From assembly GCA_963786155.1 (NCBI GenBank), contig CAWAXW010000006.1, positions 2,170,001 to 2,234,000 of the forward strand: 64,000 bases of DNA. The letters run 5' to 3'. A model generated the notes under the pieces. That model searched no databases. It saw nothing but the letters and a program-made list of their open reading frames with translations, and was not told the origin of the DNA. The position numbers and the translations under genes were made by a program. Positions 1 through 8,876 of this stretch are shown here, in pieces (positions within the stretch are counted from its first letter, which is position 1; every line of letters begins with the position of its first letter). This stretch comes from CAWAXW01 sp963786155. GTDB lineage: Bacteria; Actinomycetota; CADDZG01; WHSQ01.

Positions 1-92
1 CCCAGCTCGCGCGCTTTGGTGAGTATCTCGAGGGCCGCCGGATCGGCCTTGCCTTCCGGGGATACCTCTGCGTAGAGCAGTATCTGCGCCAT
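1..92 (-). CDS. etfA: electron transfer flavoprotein alpha subunit, N-terminal fragment
   Basis: Only about 31 codons lie in the window; the rest runs off the left edge. The visible start (MAQILLYAEVSPEGK) fits the way EtfA opens, a short strand leading into the alpha-beta domain. Its ATG overlaps the stop of etfB by one base (TGATG), the usual etfBA arrangement. EtfA carries the FAD that passes electrons from acyl-CoA dehydrogenases to the quinone pool. The call rests mostly on coupling to etfB, since the FAD-binding C-terminal domain is out of view. Confidence 0.85.
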   Translation of the reverse strand, partial: MAQILLYAEVSPEGKADPAALEILTKAREL

Positions 93-856
93 CAGATCAC
101 CTTCGCTTCCTTGAGGTAGTCCGCGATGCGCGCGGCCCCCGTGCCGTCGTCCTCGATGACCTCGCCTGCTTTGCGTTCCTCGGCTGGCACGATCTCGGAC
201 ACCTCCTGCTTGATCGTGGTGTCGTCGCCTCCCAGACCGAGGTCGCTCACGGACAGTTCCTCGACCGGCTTCTTCTTGGCAGCCATGATCCCTTTGAAGG
301 ATGCGTAGCGAGGCTCGTTCACGCCGGCCGTGACGGTGATCAATGCGGGGAGCGGACACTCAACGACGTGGTAGCCGTCTGCTGTCTGGCGCTGCACCTT
401 TAGCGAACCATCCGCGTCGGTGATCTCCTTGACGAAGGTCACCTGGGGTAGGCCGAGGAGCTCGGCCAGCGTCGAGGGCATCGTTCCCGTGTAGCCGTCG
501 GTGGACTCGACCCCGCCGATGACGAGGTCGTACTCGCCCTTCTTGAGCGCGGCGGCCAGCACCCGGGCGGTGACGAGGGCGTCGGCTCCGGCGAGGGAGT
601 CGTCGCTCACCAGCACGCCCTTGTCTGCGCCCATCGACAGGCCCCGCGTTATCGCTTCGCGGGCAGTCGCGGGCCCCATGCTGACGAGGGTCACCTCGCC
701 GCCGTGCTTCTCCTTGAGCTGGAGACCGGCCTCGACCCCGAACTCGTCCCCGGGGTCCAGGACGCCCTGCACTCCCTCGCGTTTGAGGCGATGCCCGTCC
801 ATCTCGGGTGGGATGTTCGGGTCCGGGATGTGCTTCACCAAGACCGCGATATTCAC
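92..856 (-). CDS. etfB: electron transfer flavoprotein beta subunit
   Basis: EtfB binds AMP structurally and forms the EtfAB heterodimer that takes electrons from flavin dehydrogenases of fatty-acid and amino-acid oxidation. The 254-residue product starts NIAVLVKHIPDP and has the family's inner stretches (FGVEAGLQLKE, VTLVSMGP, RGLSMGADKGVLVSD, and a C-terminal ASFKGIMAAKKKP, the segment that contacts partner dehydrogenases). An in-frame ATG lies at 916, but I choose the GTG at 856: AGGAGG sits 7 bases before it, and the extra 20 residues are unlike the family. It is coupled to etfA downstream. Length is normal and no key segment is missing. Confidence 0.95.
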   Translation of the reverse strand: MNIAVLVKHIPDPNIPPEMDGHRLKREGVQGVLDPGDEFGVEAGLQLKEKHGGEVTLVSMGPATAREAITRGLSMGADKGVLVSDDSLAGADALVTARVLAAALKKGEYDLVIGGVESTDGYTGTMPSTLAELLGLPQVTFVKEITDADGSLKVQRQTADGYHVVECPLPALITVTAGVNEPRYASFKGIMAAKKKPVEELSVSDLGLGGDDTTIKQEVSEIVPAEERKAGEVIEDDGTGAARIADYLKEAKVI

Positions 857-937
857 CGTGGCAACCTCCTGTGAGTCTCTACCCCCGCCCGGAGGCGTGC
901 TTGCAAGAGCAAGCACCCTAACCCACGTCTGGGGCGC

Positions 938-1897
938 CTAGGAGACTTGGGAGTAATACGCGACTCCATCTACTTCTTGGATGACGCCCCTGCCCTCCTC
1001 GACCACGAGGTCGAGGTGGGCAACCACTTCGGAGACCGCGAGGAAGCTGTCGTAGTCACGGACGCGCGGGTACATCTCCGAGGCGATCTGATAGGGCGTC
1101 TTAGGCTCGCCACTCAGGTGTTGGGCCACGTCATCCACACGCTTGCGATGATGTGCGATCGTCCGCTCGACGAGCGCAGGCGGATCGGTCACCGGGTCGC
1201 CGTGACCGGGGTACACGAGCTGCAAGTCCATCGCCGCCATCCGCTCGAGCGAGCCTAGATACTCCTTCAGGGAACGCCGTCGCTCCCCCGGCTCGTCGAG
1301 AGATGCTTCTAGAAGAGGGTTCGGCGAGACATCGGGCAGCAGTTGATCGCCGGCGAACAGCGTACGGCTCGTCTCCTCGAAGTAGACGAAGTGCCCACCC
1401 GTATGTCCAGGCATGTGGATCGCGACGAGGGTGAACTCCGGGCTCTTGAAATCGAACGTGTTGCCATCGTGGATCGCCACGACCTCGTCGTGGTCCATCT
1501 TCGCTCGGGGGCCGCTCCTGCGCATCTGATCCATCTTGAACAAGAGCTCGAGCGGCATGCCCGCGGCTACCAACAACCGCCCGACCTCGAAGAGCATCTG
1601 GCGGTCGCGCACGCGCAGGATCTCTTTGTCGGGGAAGTAGGTCGTGGCTCCGGAGATCTCCTGCAGCGCAAACACGAGCCCGTAGTGATCGGGATGAGCG
1701 TGCGTGATGATGATCCGCTCGATCGCCTGCGGGAAGAACCCGGCCTCGGTGATCCCGAGCAACATCGCATTGTGTCCCTGGGGTGTATTGATCCCTGCGT
1801 CGATGAGCGTCAGCGGCTCTGCATCAATCAGATACGCATTGACCGGCCCCACCCCATATGGGGTGGGTATCACGATCCGATGAACCGGCAGGCTCAA
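938..1897 (-). CDS. MBL-fold metallo-hydrolase
   Basis: A metallo-beta-lactamase-fold hydrolase of about 319 residues. The dinuclear metal motif HAHPDH is near residue 70, followed by GHTGGH, FAGDQLLPDV and YPGHGDP, which give the later His and Asp ligands. The C-terminal third is helical (RKRVDDVAQHL...), as in the family that hydrolyses thioesters such as glyoxalase II-like or acyl-CoA-type substrates. The substrate cannot be told from sequence. The best start is a TTG at 1897 whose last bases form the TGA stop of the upstream crotonase (TTGA), implying translational coupling; a GTG eight codons later is the alternative. The pairing with the enoyl-CoA hydratase suggests a role in acyl-CoA metabolism, which is inference. 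Confidence 0.85.
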   Translation of the reverse strand: MSLPVHRIVIPTPYGVGPVNAYLIDAEPLTLIDAGINTPQGHNAMLLGITEAGFFPQAIERIIITHAHPDHYGLVFALQEISGATTYFPDKEILRVRDRQMLFEVGRLLVAAGMPLELLFKMDQMRRSGPRAKMDHDEVVAIHDGNTFDFKSPEFTLVAIHMPGHTGGHFVYFEETSRTLFAGDQLLPDVSPNPLLEASLDEPGERRRSLKEYLGSLERMAAMDLQLVYPGHGDPVTDPPALVERTIAHHRKRVDDVAQHLSGEPKTPYQIASEMYPRVRDYDSFLAVSEVVAHLDLVVEEGRGVIQEVDGVAYYSQVS

Positions 1898-2673
1898 CGG
1901 CCCACGAACTTCGCTTTGCCCGGACCGTTGGCGACGAACGACTCCATTCCGATCTTTTGGTCCTCCGTCGCGAACAGGGCCGCGAACGCCTGGCGTTCGA
2001 TGAGCAGGCCATTGGTGATGTCCGTCTCGATGCCGTTCTGTATGGAGAACTTGGCCGCCATGTATGCCATGCGGGGGCCGGCCGCGAAGCCTTCGGCCAT
2101 CTCGACGGCACGGTCGTACACCTTCTCTGCGGGAACGACCTCGTGGACGAGTCCTAACGCCAAGGCCTCGGCCGCGGGGATGAACCGTCCCGTGTAGACG
2201 AGCTCCTTGGCCCGCGCTACGCCGACGAGGCGAGTCAGTCGCTGAGTACCCCCGGCGCCCGGGATGACGCCGAGCAGGATCTCCGGTTGGCCGAGCTGCG
2301 CGTTGTCGGCGCAGATCCGGAAGTCGCAGCCGAGAGTGATCTCGCACCCGCCGCCGAGCGCGAAGCCGTTGATCGCTGCGATCGTGATCTTTGGGAGTCC
2401 TTCCAGTTGGTTGATCACGTTCTGTAGTCCGGAGATGTAGGGATGGATCGTTACGGAGTCGGCATCCGCCATGTTCTTGATATCGGCACCGGCCGCAAAA
2501 ACCCTCTCGCCGCCCCACACAACGACGGCCCCCACGTCGTCGCTCCATTGGGCCTCTTCGATGCACGCGGCGAGCTCACGGACCACCTGTTCGTTGATGG
2601 GATTGAGCTTGGGCCGGTCTAGCCGGATCGTGCCCACTCCGTTCGACACTTCGAGGTTCACGAACTCGCCCAC
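1894..2673 (-). CDS. enoyl-CoA hydratase/isomerase (crotonase) family protein
   Basis: A 259-residue crotonase. The oxyanion-hole segment is VFAAGADIKNM, the second is ALGGGCEITLGCDFRIC, and the two acidic catalytic positions are present (Glu in GGGCE, Glu in QPEILLGVIPGAGGTQRL), so a hydratase of beta-oxidation (trans-2-enoyl-CoA to 3-hydroxyacyl-CoA) is the likeliest role. The start is the GTG at 2673 with GGAGG about 6 bases upstream; translation from further upstream would add unlike sequence. It overlaps the MBL hydrolase start downstream. The Nudix gene is divergent only 43 bases away, so the two promoters must overlap. Confidence 0.93.
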   Translation of the reverse strand: MGEFVNLEVSNGVGTIRLDRPKLNPINEQVVRELAACIEEAQWSDDVGAVVVWGGERVFAAGADIKNMADADSVTIHPYISGLQNVINQLEGLPKITIAAINGFALGGGCEITLGCDFRICADNAQLGQPEILLGVIPGAGGTQRLTRLVGVARAKELVYTGRFIPAAEALALGLVHEVVPAEKVYDRAVEMAEGFAAGPRMAYMAAKFSIQNGIETDITNGLLIERQAFAALFATEDQKIGMESFVANGPGKAKFVGR

Positions 2674-2716
2674 GGTGCCTCCGTTCAGTCGTTTGGTAGA
2701 GAACGGCAAGGCTACG

Positions 2717-3349
2717 ATGCGGCGGATGCAGGACGATTTCCACGAGCTCGTGCGGCAAGCTTTAGACCGGCAGGACTTCACCGACTTCACGGATCACGGC
2801 GCACGGGAGGCGGCCGTGCTCGTCCCGCTTGTAGCCGGCGATGATCCCGATCTCATCCTGACCTTGAGGACCGAGACGGTTAGGTCGCACAAGGGTCAGA
2901 TCTCGTTCCCCGGTGGCTCCATCGACCCCACGGACGAGTCGGTCGAGGCGGCCGCGCTTCGGGAGGCTCATGAAGAGATAGGGCTGGAACCAGTATCGGT
3001 CGAGGTCCTGGGTCGCATGGGAGCGATGCCGACATTCGTTTCCGGCTTCGTGGTCACGCCCGTGATCGGCTGGTTGGAGAAGAAGCCGGATCTACGTCCA
3101 AATCCTGCCGAGGTGGCCGAGGTGCTCGAGGTGCCGCTCTCTCAGTTCGCCGAGGAGATCAGGGTCGAGCCGGGCTTCACGCACGATGACCGCACCTACC
3201 CCACTGAAGCGTGGATCTGGCGAGGCAACGTGATCTGGGGATTCACCGCTCGCATACTTCGCGACTTCCTGAACCTGCTCTCGGAGGTCGGGCTGGCCGA
3301 AGCCCCTGGAGAAACCGAATCGTGGACGGCATGGCCAAGCTCGCTTTAG
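2717..3349 (+). CDS. CoA pyrophosphatase-like Nudix hydrolase
   Basis: A 210-residue Nudix protein. The Nudix box reads through GSIDP...REAHEEIGLE, giving the metal-binding REAHEE core. Immediately before it is SHKGQISFPGG, the signature of the CoA/short-chain acyl-CoA pyrophosphatase subgroup (NudL/Nudt7 type), which cleaves CoA to 4'-phosphopantetheine and 3',5'-ADP. The C-terminal part (NVIWGFTARILRDFLNLL) also fits that subgroup. Start at 2717 (ATG); a second ATG at 2726 is possible. Its setting beside crotonase and mutase genes suits CoA-pool turnover. A small membrane-protein gene overlaps its 3' end. Confidence 0.9.
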   Translation: MRRMQDDFHELVRQALDRQDFTDFTDHGAREAAVLVPLVAGDDPDLILTLRTETVRSHKGQISFPGGSIDPTDESVEAAALREAHEEIGLEPVSVEVLGRMGAMPTFVSGFVVTPVIGWLEKKPDLRPNPAEVAEVLEVPLSQFAEEIRVEPGFTHDDRTYPTEAWIWRGNVIWGFTARILRDFLNLLSEVGLAEAPGETESWTAWPSSL

Positions 3350-3505
3350 CGCTGCTGGCCCAAAGCCCCTCGCCGACGCCCTCGACCCTGCAAGCACCTC
3401 CAGCCGACACACTCCAAACCGTTGGCGCCATCGCCGCGATCGTGCTCGCGCTGGCCGCCGCGTTCGTGGGCTACCGAGTCGATCCGAGGAGGCCGGGGCA
3501 TCTAG
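3331..3505 (+). CDS. small single-span membrane protein (frameshifted)
   Basis: Starts at an ATG inside the end of the Nudix gene. It encodes a short Pro/Ser-rich segment, then one hydrophobic span (VGAIAAIVLALAAAFVGYRV). As given, the frame runs on to about 3633, antisense to the RTX-like gene, with composition unlike a protein. Removing one base near 3481 gives a basic tail (IRGGRGI) and a TAG at 3503, just before the convergent gene ends, so a product of about 57 residues is more likely. No function is recognisable. The existence of the gene is moderately supported, the end is inference. Confidence 0.45.
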
Positions 3506-3509
3506 CGGC

Positions 3510-4244
3510 TCATGCGGAACGCTCCACCTCTTCGCAGCCCGGACCGACCCGGTCATCTCCATCGGCGATGACTCGATCGAATCCGGCACCGCATTGGACG
3601 CGGTCCGATCGTCCGTCGGCGGCGTCTATGTAGTCGTCGCCGGGACCTGAGAGCGTTACGTCGATGCCGGGGCCAAGGCTTATGTGATCGTTCCCTTCGC
3701 CTCCATGGATCTCGTCGGGTCCGCCGTCACCCGTCAGGCGATCCGAGCCCCGATCTCCAAAGATCAAGTCCTCACCGCCACCTCCCGCGGCGAGGTCGTC
3801 CCCATCTCCCGCGACGAGATAGTCGATCTCTTTGCCGCCACCGAGCTCGTCGTCGTCGGGACCGCCGTCGAGCTGATCCCAACCATCGCCACCCGAGAGC
3901 GCATCCGAGCCGGTCGACCCGTCGAGCTCGTCGTTACCTCCGGACCCCGTCAACGAATCCGCCCGAGGACCACCGAAGAGATCGTCATTGCCCTCGTCGC
4001 CTAGCAGCATGTCCATCCCCGCATCACCGTAGATACGATCACGGCCGCCTCCGCCCCGCAGTAGGTCCCCGCCCCCTCGTCCGACGATGAGATCTCTTCC
4101 AAGGTCGCCGTCGTGGACGTCGTCGCCGGCCGAGCAGTAGATCTCATCGTGCCCATCAGTACCTGTGGAACACCCCGAGCCCGCAGCGGCATTGCCCATG
4201 GGCAACAACAGCGACGCAGCAACGACCATGACTCCGATCCGCAT
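3510..4244 (-). CDS. secreted RTX-like calcium-binding repeat protein (copy 1)
   Basis: A 244-residue exported protein. A Sec signal peptide (MRIGVMVVAASLLLPMGNAAA) is followed almost entirely by glycine/aspartate nonapeptides of the GGxGxD type (DLLRGGGGRD, MLLGDEGNDD, LTGDGGPDE), more than a dozen in a row, which in RTX proteins fold into a calcium-filled parallel beta roll. Cysteines near the mature N-terminus (GCSTG, IYCSAGDD) and C-terminus (VQCGAG, GPGCEE) could clamp the roll. AAGGAG lies 6 bases before the ATG at 4244 and directly abuts the ATG at 4250, so 4244 is the start. No type I secretion genes are nearby; the signal peptide implies Sec export. Function unknown; two similar proteins lie at 40.3 and 50.8 kb. 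Confidence 0.85.
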   Translation of the reverse strand: MRIGVMVVAASLLLPMGNAAAGSGCSTGTDGHDEIYCSAGDDVHDGDLGRDLIVGRGGGDLLRGGGGRDRIYGDAGMDMLLGDEGNDDLFGGPRADSLTGSGGNDELDGSTGSDALSGGDGWDQLDGGPDDDELGGGKEIDYLVAGDGDDLAAGGGGEDLIFGDRGSDRLTGDGGPDEIHGGEGNDHISLGPGIDVTLSGPGDDYIDAADGRSDRVQCGAGFDRVIADGDDRVGPGCEEVERSA

Positions 4245-4341
4245 CTCCATCTCCTTCCATAACCCGATGTCGAGTTACGGAATATCCGCAGGAAGCCAAG
4301 AATCGAGTGACGCGCGCCACACACGTGCCTAGAAGGAATGG

Positions 4342-5991
4342 CTAGAACATCGGGGGTTCGGTGTAGACGCCCCACTCTTCCTTCAGCGTTTCGACCATCT
4401 CGCCCAGCGTCACGTAGGCCTTTGCGGCTTCGACCAGTACGGGTACTGAGTTCTGGGTTTCGTCGGCGGCCATGTCTCTTAAGGCTTGGATCGCGTCCTC
4501 GGGCCCTTTGCTCGTCGCGGTTCGCCCGCACCTCGGCGACGGCCTTCTTCTGGCGTTCCTCGATCTCGGGGGTGATGACGAGGACCTCGGGCATCTCCTG
4601 GACGGTCTGCGTGAAGCGGTTGATGCCGACCATGACCTTGCTTGCCTCGCTCGAGCAGCTGCTGATAGTGGAAGGCGGCGTCGGCCATCTCCTTCTGGAA
4701 GTAGCCCTGCTCGATGCCGACCAGCATGCCGTCGAGGATCGAACCGTCGCCCATCTCGTCGATCTTGGCGAAGTAGTCCTCGGCCTCGGCCTCGATGCTA
4801 TCGGTCAGCTCTTCGACGAACCACGAACCGCCGAGCGGATCGATGACGTTCGTCACGCCGGTCTCGTAGCCGATCACCTGCTGGGTGCGAAGTGCGATCT
4901 CGACGGACTCGTCGGTGGGCAGCGCCAGGACCTCGTCGAGCGAGTTCGTGTGCAGGCTCTGCGTCCCGCCGAGCACCGCAGCAAGAGCTTCGGTCGCCGT
5001 GCGGACCACGTTGTTGTAGGGCTGCTGGGCGGTGAGCGAGACACCCGCGGTCTGCGTGTGGAACTTGAGCATCCACGACCGCTCCTTCTTGGCTCCGTAG
5101 CGCTCCTTCATCCAGCGCGCCCAGATGCGACGAGCGGCCCGGAACTTGGCGATCTCTTCGAAGAAGTCGATGTGGCTGTTGAAGAAGAACGAGAGCCCGG
5201 GAGCGAAGTCGTCGATGTCGAGACCACGGCGCAGCCCGAGCTCGACGTGCGCGAATCCGGAAGCGACCGTGAAGGCGAGCTCCTGGACCGCCGTCGAGCC
5301 GGCCTCGCGGATGTGATAGCCGGAGATCGACAGCGGGTGGTACTTGGGCACCTCGGTCGCGCAGTACTCCATCATGTCGGCGGTCAGCCGCAGGTGCGGC
5401 TCGGGGGGAAAGAGCCACTCCTTCTGTGCGATGTACTCCTTGAGGATGTCGGTCTGACACGTGCCGTCGAGCTTCGGACTGTCGGCCCCCTGCTTCTCGG
5501 CGGCTGCGATGTACATCGCGAACAGCATCGGCGCGGGTCCCGAGATCGTCATCGACGTCGTGAGCGTGCTCGAGGTCGAGATCGCGGAACAGGATCTCCA
5601 TGTCGGCGAGCGAGTCGACGGCGACGCCGCAGCGGCCGACCTCGCCCTCGGAATGGGGGTCGTCGGAATCGCGGCCCATCAGCGTCGGCATGTCGAACGC
5701 GACGGACAGTCCCGTCTGCCCGTGCTCGACCAGGAACTTGAAGCGCTCGTTCGTCTGCTCGGGCGAACCGAAGCCGGCGAACTGCCGCATCGTCCACAGG
5801 CGCCCCCGATACCCGCTCGGGTAGATGCCACGCGTGAACGGGTACTCGCCCGGAAAGCCGATCTTCGGGTCGACGTCGGGGGGCCCATAGAGCGGATCGA
5901 CGGCGACGCTGGAGAGCGTGTCGAAGTCGACGTCGTCCCGGAGCTTCGCTTCGCGGTACCGCTCGCGCCAGCGATCGTGGGCGTCTGCCAT
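4342..5991 (-). CDS. B12-dependent acyl-CoA mutase large subunit, methylmalonyl-CoA mutase type (three frameshifts)
   Basis: The fragments together make a ~548-residue mutase substrate-binding (TIM-barrel) chain that rearranges the carbon skeleton of a short acyl-CoA such as methylmalonyl-CoA. Visible family segments are EYPFTRGIYPSGYRGRLWTM and TMRQFAGFG near the N-terminus, GLSVAFDMPTLMGRDSD, SMTISGPAPMLFAMY, LSISGYHIREAGS, FFFNSHIDFFEE, YNNVVRTATEALAAVLGGTQSLHTN and VIDPLGGSWFVE. The frame breaks near 5571, 4636 and 4497; deleting one G of the coding strand at each restores it (for example to KQVMVGINRF). The chain ends GVYTEPPMF and has no B12-binding domain, so a separate small subunit must lie elsewhere. 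meaB follows upstream on the same strand, 9 bases away. Whether the substrate is methylmalonyl-, isobutyryl- or another acyl-CoA is not decided. Confidence 0.88.
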
Positions 5992-6000
5992 GCCCTCAGT

Positions 6001-6958
6001 CTACCGAGGGGGAGTCTCTTCCAGGGCCTCGATCAGGCGGTCGGCGGCCGCGTAGGGGTCGAGTGAGCGCTCTTGCACCTCTTCCGTCAGCTCGTCTAGT
6101 AGCGCGTTGCCCTCGGATTCGACCCGTTTGCGGTAGCGCTCCGTCACGATCTCTCGGATCTCGCGCGCGATGCGACGGCGGCGGCGGGCGGCGAGCAGGC
6201 CTTCAGACTCCTGGTACGCGCGATGTGTCTCGATCGCGTCCCACAGCTCGTCGATGCCCTCGCTCTTGAGAGCGATCGTCGCAACGATCTGGCGGCTTCC
6301 ACGGGCCACTCGACATCTCGAGCATCTGTCGCAGCTCGCGCACGGTGTCCTTCGCTCCAGCTCGGTCGCTCTTGTTGACGACGAAGACGTCGGCGATCTC
6401 CATCAGTCCGGCCTTGGCCGCCTGGACCGCATCGCCCCAGCCGGGATTAACGACGACCACCGTTGTGTCGCACGCGTCGGTGATCTCGACCTCGGCCTGT
6501 CCGACTCCGACGGTCTCGATGACGATGATGTCCTTGCCTGAGGCATCCAGGACGCGAACTGCTTCGGGGGTCGCCAGCGAGATCCCGCCGAGGTGCCCGC
6601 GGGTCGCCATCGATCGGATGAACACGCTGGGGTCGGTCGCGTGCGACTGCATGCGAACCCGGTCGCCGAGCAGAGCACCTCCCGAGAATGGGCTCGACGG
6701 ATCGATCGCGAGGACTCCGACCTCGTGGGAATCGGCTCGGGCGCGGGCGACGAGCCGTTCGGTCAACGTCGACTTCCCGGCCCCCGGTGCGCCGGTGATC
6801 CCGATGCTGTAGGCGCGCCCGGTGTGCGGATGGAGCGCGTCCATGACCAGTGCGAGGTCGGCACCGCCGTCTTCGACCAGCGAGATTAGGCGGGCTATCG
6901 AACGACGTTCGCCCTCGAGGGCGCGCGTGACGAGGTCTTGGGTGGACGCGGTGATCAA
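6001..6958 (-). CDS. meaB: MeaB-type GTPase, acyl-CoA mutase chaperone (one frameshift)
   Basis: MeaB is the G3E P-loop GTPase that protects and reloads B12-dependent acyl-CoA mutases. The N-terminal helical part (TRALEGERRSIARLISLVED) precedes a Walker A motif GITGAPGAGKST, then AIDPSSPFSGGALLGDR, the ETVGVGQ switch and the NKSD base-recognition motif; the C-terminal segment (ALKSEGIDELWDAI... to EETPPR) is the dimerisation arm. The frame breaks near 6289; deleting one G gives KPPIVATIALKSEGI, the family sequence. The likely start is TTG at 6958, overlapping the TGA of the NifU-like gene (TTGA). It sits directly before the mutase gene, its natural partner. Confidence 0.92.
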
Positions 6959-7197
6959 GCCTCGAGCGCTACGACTTCCGTGACCCCGGGAACACGATCC
7001 CGAAGGAGCCGCTCGACCCCCTGCTTCAAGGTGACCGGCGAGATCGGGCAACCCTCGCAAGCCCCGAGAAGGTGGACGGTGACGACCCCGTCTACGACGC
7101 TGCCCAGCTCGATATCGCCCCCATCCATCTGGATCGCGGGCCGGATGGTCTCCAGCGCAGCTCGGACCTGCTCTTCCATCGTCGTGGCGCCGTTCAC
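6955..7197 (-). CDS. NifU C-terminal-domain Fe-S scaffold protein
   Basis: An 80-residue protein made of just the NifU C-terminal (Nfu) domain: ALETIRPAIQMDGGDIEL then LLGACEGCPISPVTLKQGVE, whose CxxC (CEGC) in a homodimer holds a [4Fe-4S] cluster for transfer to client enzymes. The likely start is a GTG at 7197 overlapping the TGA of the SpoIID gene (GTGA); an ATG at 7179 begins exactly at MEEQ but has no well-placed ribosome site. It is coupled downstream to meaB by TTGA. The domain call is secure; the link to the mutase genes is only by position. Confidence 0.9.
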   Translation of the reverse strand: MNGATTMEEQVRAALETIRPAIQMDGGDIELGSVVDGVVTVHLLGACEGCPISPVTLKQGVERLLRDRVPGVTEVVALEA

Positions 7198-8876
7198 CTT
7201 CTCATCGTAATGGCTGAGGCGATGGCAACGAAGGCTAAGAGGACCACGACCGCGACGATGATCCAGATGGTCGAGCCGTCTTCGGCCTGCGGGTCCGTGG
7301 CATCCAATGCCTCCTCGGCGGCCTCGGCCGCCTCCTCGACCGGAGGGGCCTTGACCACGATCGGGACGGCCTCGCTGCGACGAGCGACGGGACCGGCGCG
7401 CGCCCGGATGCGGACGAGGTATCGCCCAGGTTCGAGAGGGGCCAGCCACACCACACGTCTCTTGCCGGCCGATCTGATCGTCGTCCCCGGATCTCGATAG
7501 GCCGTCGGCGAGTGGGTGACGGTGGTCACCTTGGCGGGCCGGGAGAGGGCGATGGTCAGGTAGGCCGACTGTCCGATCGACACCGACTTGGGCGACCTGA
7601 CGATCCCCACCTCGAGAGGCAAACCGAATCCCTGAGGCGGGTCGACGGCGATCGCCCCCGGGCCCGCCCACCGAAAACCCCAAGAGCCAAGCGCGTCCTT
7701 CACGATCGTCCGACCCCGTCCGTCGACGATCTTGAACGAACCCGACACGTTGAACGAGGAGGCACCTGAGGCGAGGCCGACCTCGATCGGACGATCGAAT
7801 CGATAAGGTCCCACCGAAACCCCGGTGTAGTAGTGGGTCAGGATGTCGGCATAGCTCGCCCCGCGCTGTGCAAGCCCATGCGCTCCCCACTGGGACATCC
7901 CCACGCCATGGCCCCATCCCCGGCCGAGGACCATCACCGATCGTCCTTGGGTGGTGATGTCCAACCGGTTCGAGGGAAACGTCTCCGGGAGGATCCCCGA
8001 GGACGTCTCAGCCGGCGACGGATAAAGCCCTGGGAACATCGCGGGGGCAAGATCGCGCACGATCTCTCGCAACTCCTCCGCCGTTCGGCGTAGTCGTGCC
8101 CCCTCGCCCGTGAATACGACGTCGGGGTAGTGATAGCCGGCCGACGACCCGACCGTTCGGACGGACAGGAGCCGTCCGCCGCTCCACCAACCCGCTCGTT
8201 CGAGGATCGCGCGTAGATCGGTCAGCGAGAACCGCACCCGCCATCGATAAAGAGGCGATCCCTCCTCGGTCGTGCTCGAAACGCCTTGGAGGTACGGGTA
8301 GCCGGACTCGGTCGTGAAGATCTGCGGATTGTCGAATGTGGTCCCGCCCGAGGTCGAGTGGTAGCGAGCGAGGATCGGAGCCCCTCGATAGAGCACGGTT
8401 TGGCCCTCCGTGCTCGATACGGCTTCGATCCAGCGTGCCCCGTCCTCCGAGTCCAGCACGTCCGCGCCCGAGAAGACCTGGCACGACACCGTCGCGCAGA
8501 TGTCGAAGCCGTAGGTTGCGGCGTCACCGGCGCGCGGGCGCGAAAGCGTGAAGAGCGCGTAAGTGCGGGCGGCTATGGCCTGGGCTCTGAGCGCCTCCAT
8601 CGGCCAGTCGAGAGGGACTTCGTTGAGCCCCAACAGGTAGCGCTCGAGCGACAGTCGGTTCGAAAGGACGATCCCATCACCGGCTGCAGCGAGCTCGACC
8701 GTTCCGAACAAGCTGGGTTGTCCACCCACAGCGAGCGATCTCTGGCCCGTGGCGACGAGACGGACGGGTGCAACGACGGCCCCGAGTCTGCGTTTGTCGA
8801 CTTGAGCGGGAGCCGGAGGCCCGTAGAACATCGAAGCGACCATCGAAGCGAGCACGACCCCGGCGAGCCTTCTCAA
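7194..8876 (-). CDS. SpoIID/LytB domain protein, membrane-anchored
   Basis: A 560-residue exported protein. After a signal peptide or anchor (RRLAGVVLASMVASMFYG) comes the SpoIID/LytB region: LERYLLGLNEVPLDWP, EALRAQAIAARTYAL, RYHSTSGGTTF and, later, GRGWGHGVGMSQWGAHGLA. SpoIID is a lytic transglycosylase that cleaves denuded glycan strands in Bacillus; related domains occur widely in bacteria that do not sporulate. Residues ~380-520 form one or two beta-rich domains, and a C-terminal span (WIIVAVVVLLAFVAIASAI) anchors it with a short basic tail. The start is TTG at 8876 within TTGA overlapping the gene before, with AAGGA nine bases upstream. Neighbour murA supports a cell-wall role, but activity is unproven. 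Confidence 0.88.
   Translation of the reverse strand: MRRLAGVVLASMVASMFYGPPAPAQVDKRRLGAVVAPVRLVATGQRSLAVGGQPSLFGTVELAAAGDGIVLSNRLSLERYLLGLNEVPLDWPMEALRAQAIAARTYALFTLSRPRAGDAATYGFDICATVSCQVFSGADVLDSEDGARWIEAVSSTEGQTVLYRGAPILARYHSTSGGTTFDNPQIFTTESGYPYLQGVSSTTEEGSPLYRWRVRFSLTDLRAILERAGWWSGGRLLSVRTVGSSAGYHYPDVVFTGEGARLRRTAEELREIVRDLAPAMFPGLYPSPAETSSGILPETFPSNRLDITTQGRSVMVLGRGWGHGVGMSQWGAHGLAQRGASYADILTHYYTGVSVGPYRFDRPIEVGLASGASSFNVSGSFKIVDGRGRTIVKDALGSWGFRWAGPGAIAVDPPQGFGLPLEVGIVRSPKSVSIGQSAYLTIALSRPAKVTTVTHSPTAYRDPGTTIRSAGKRRVVWLAPLEPGRYLVRIRARAGPVARRSEAVPIVVKAPPVEEAAEAAEEALDATDPQAEDGSTIWIIVAVVVLLAFVAIASAITMRR

Noticed and set aside
938..2566. A single 542-residue protein joining the MBL hydrolase to upstream sequence
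   Set aside because: The upstream half is antisense-like Arg/Pro-rich sequence in a frame shifted from the crotonase; the MBL domain starts at the TTG overlapping the crotonase stop.
4245..4341. Cobalamin riboswitch near the mutase gene
   Set aside because: No B12-box-like sequence or suitable leader length was seen upstream of the mutase or meaB.
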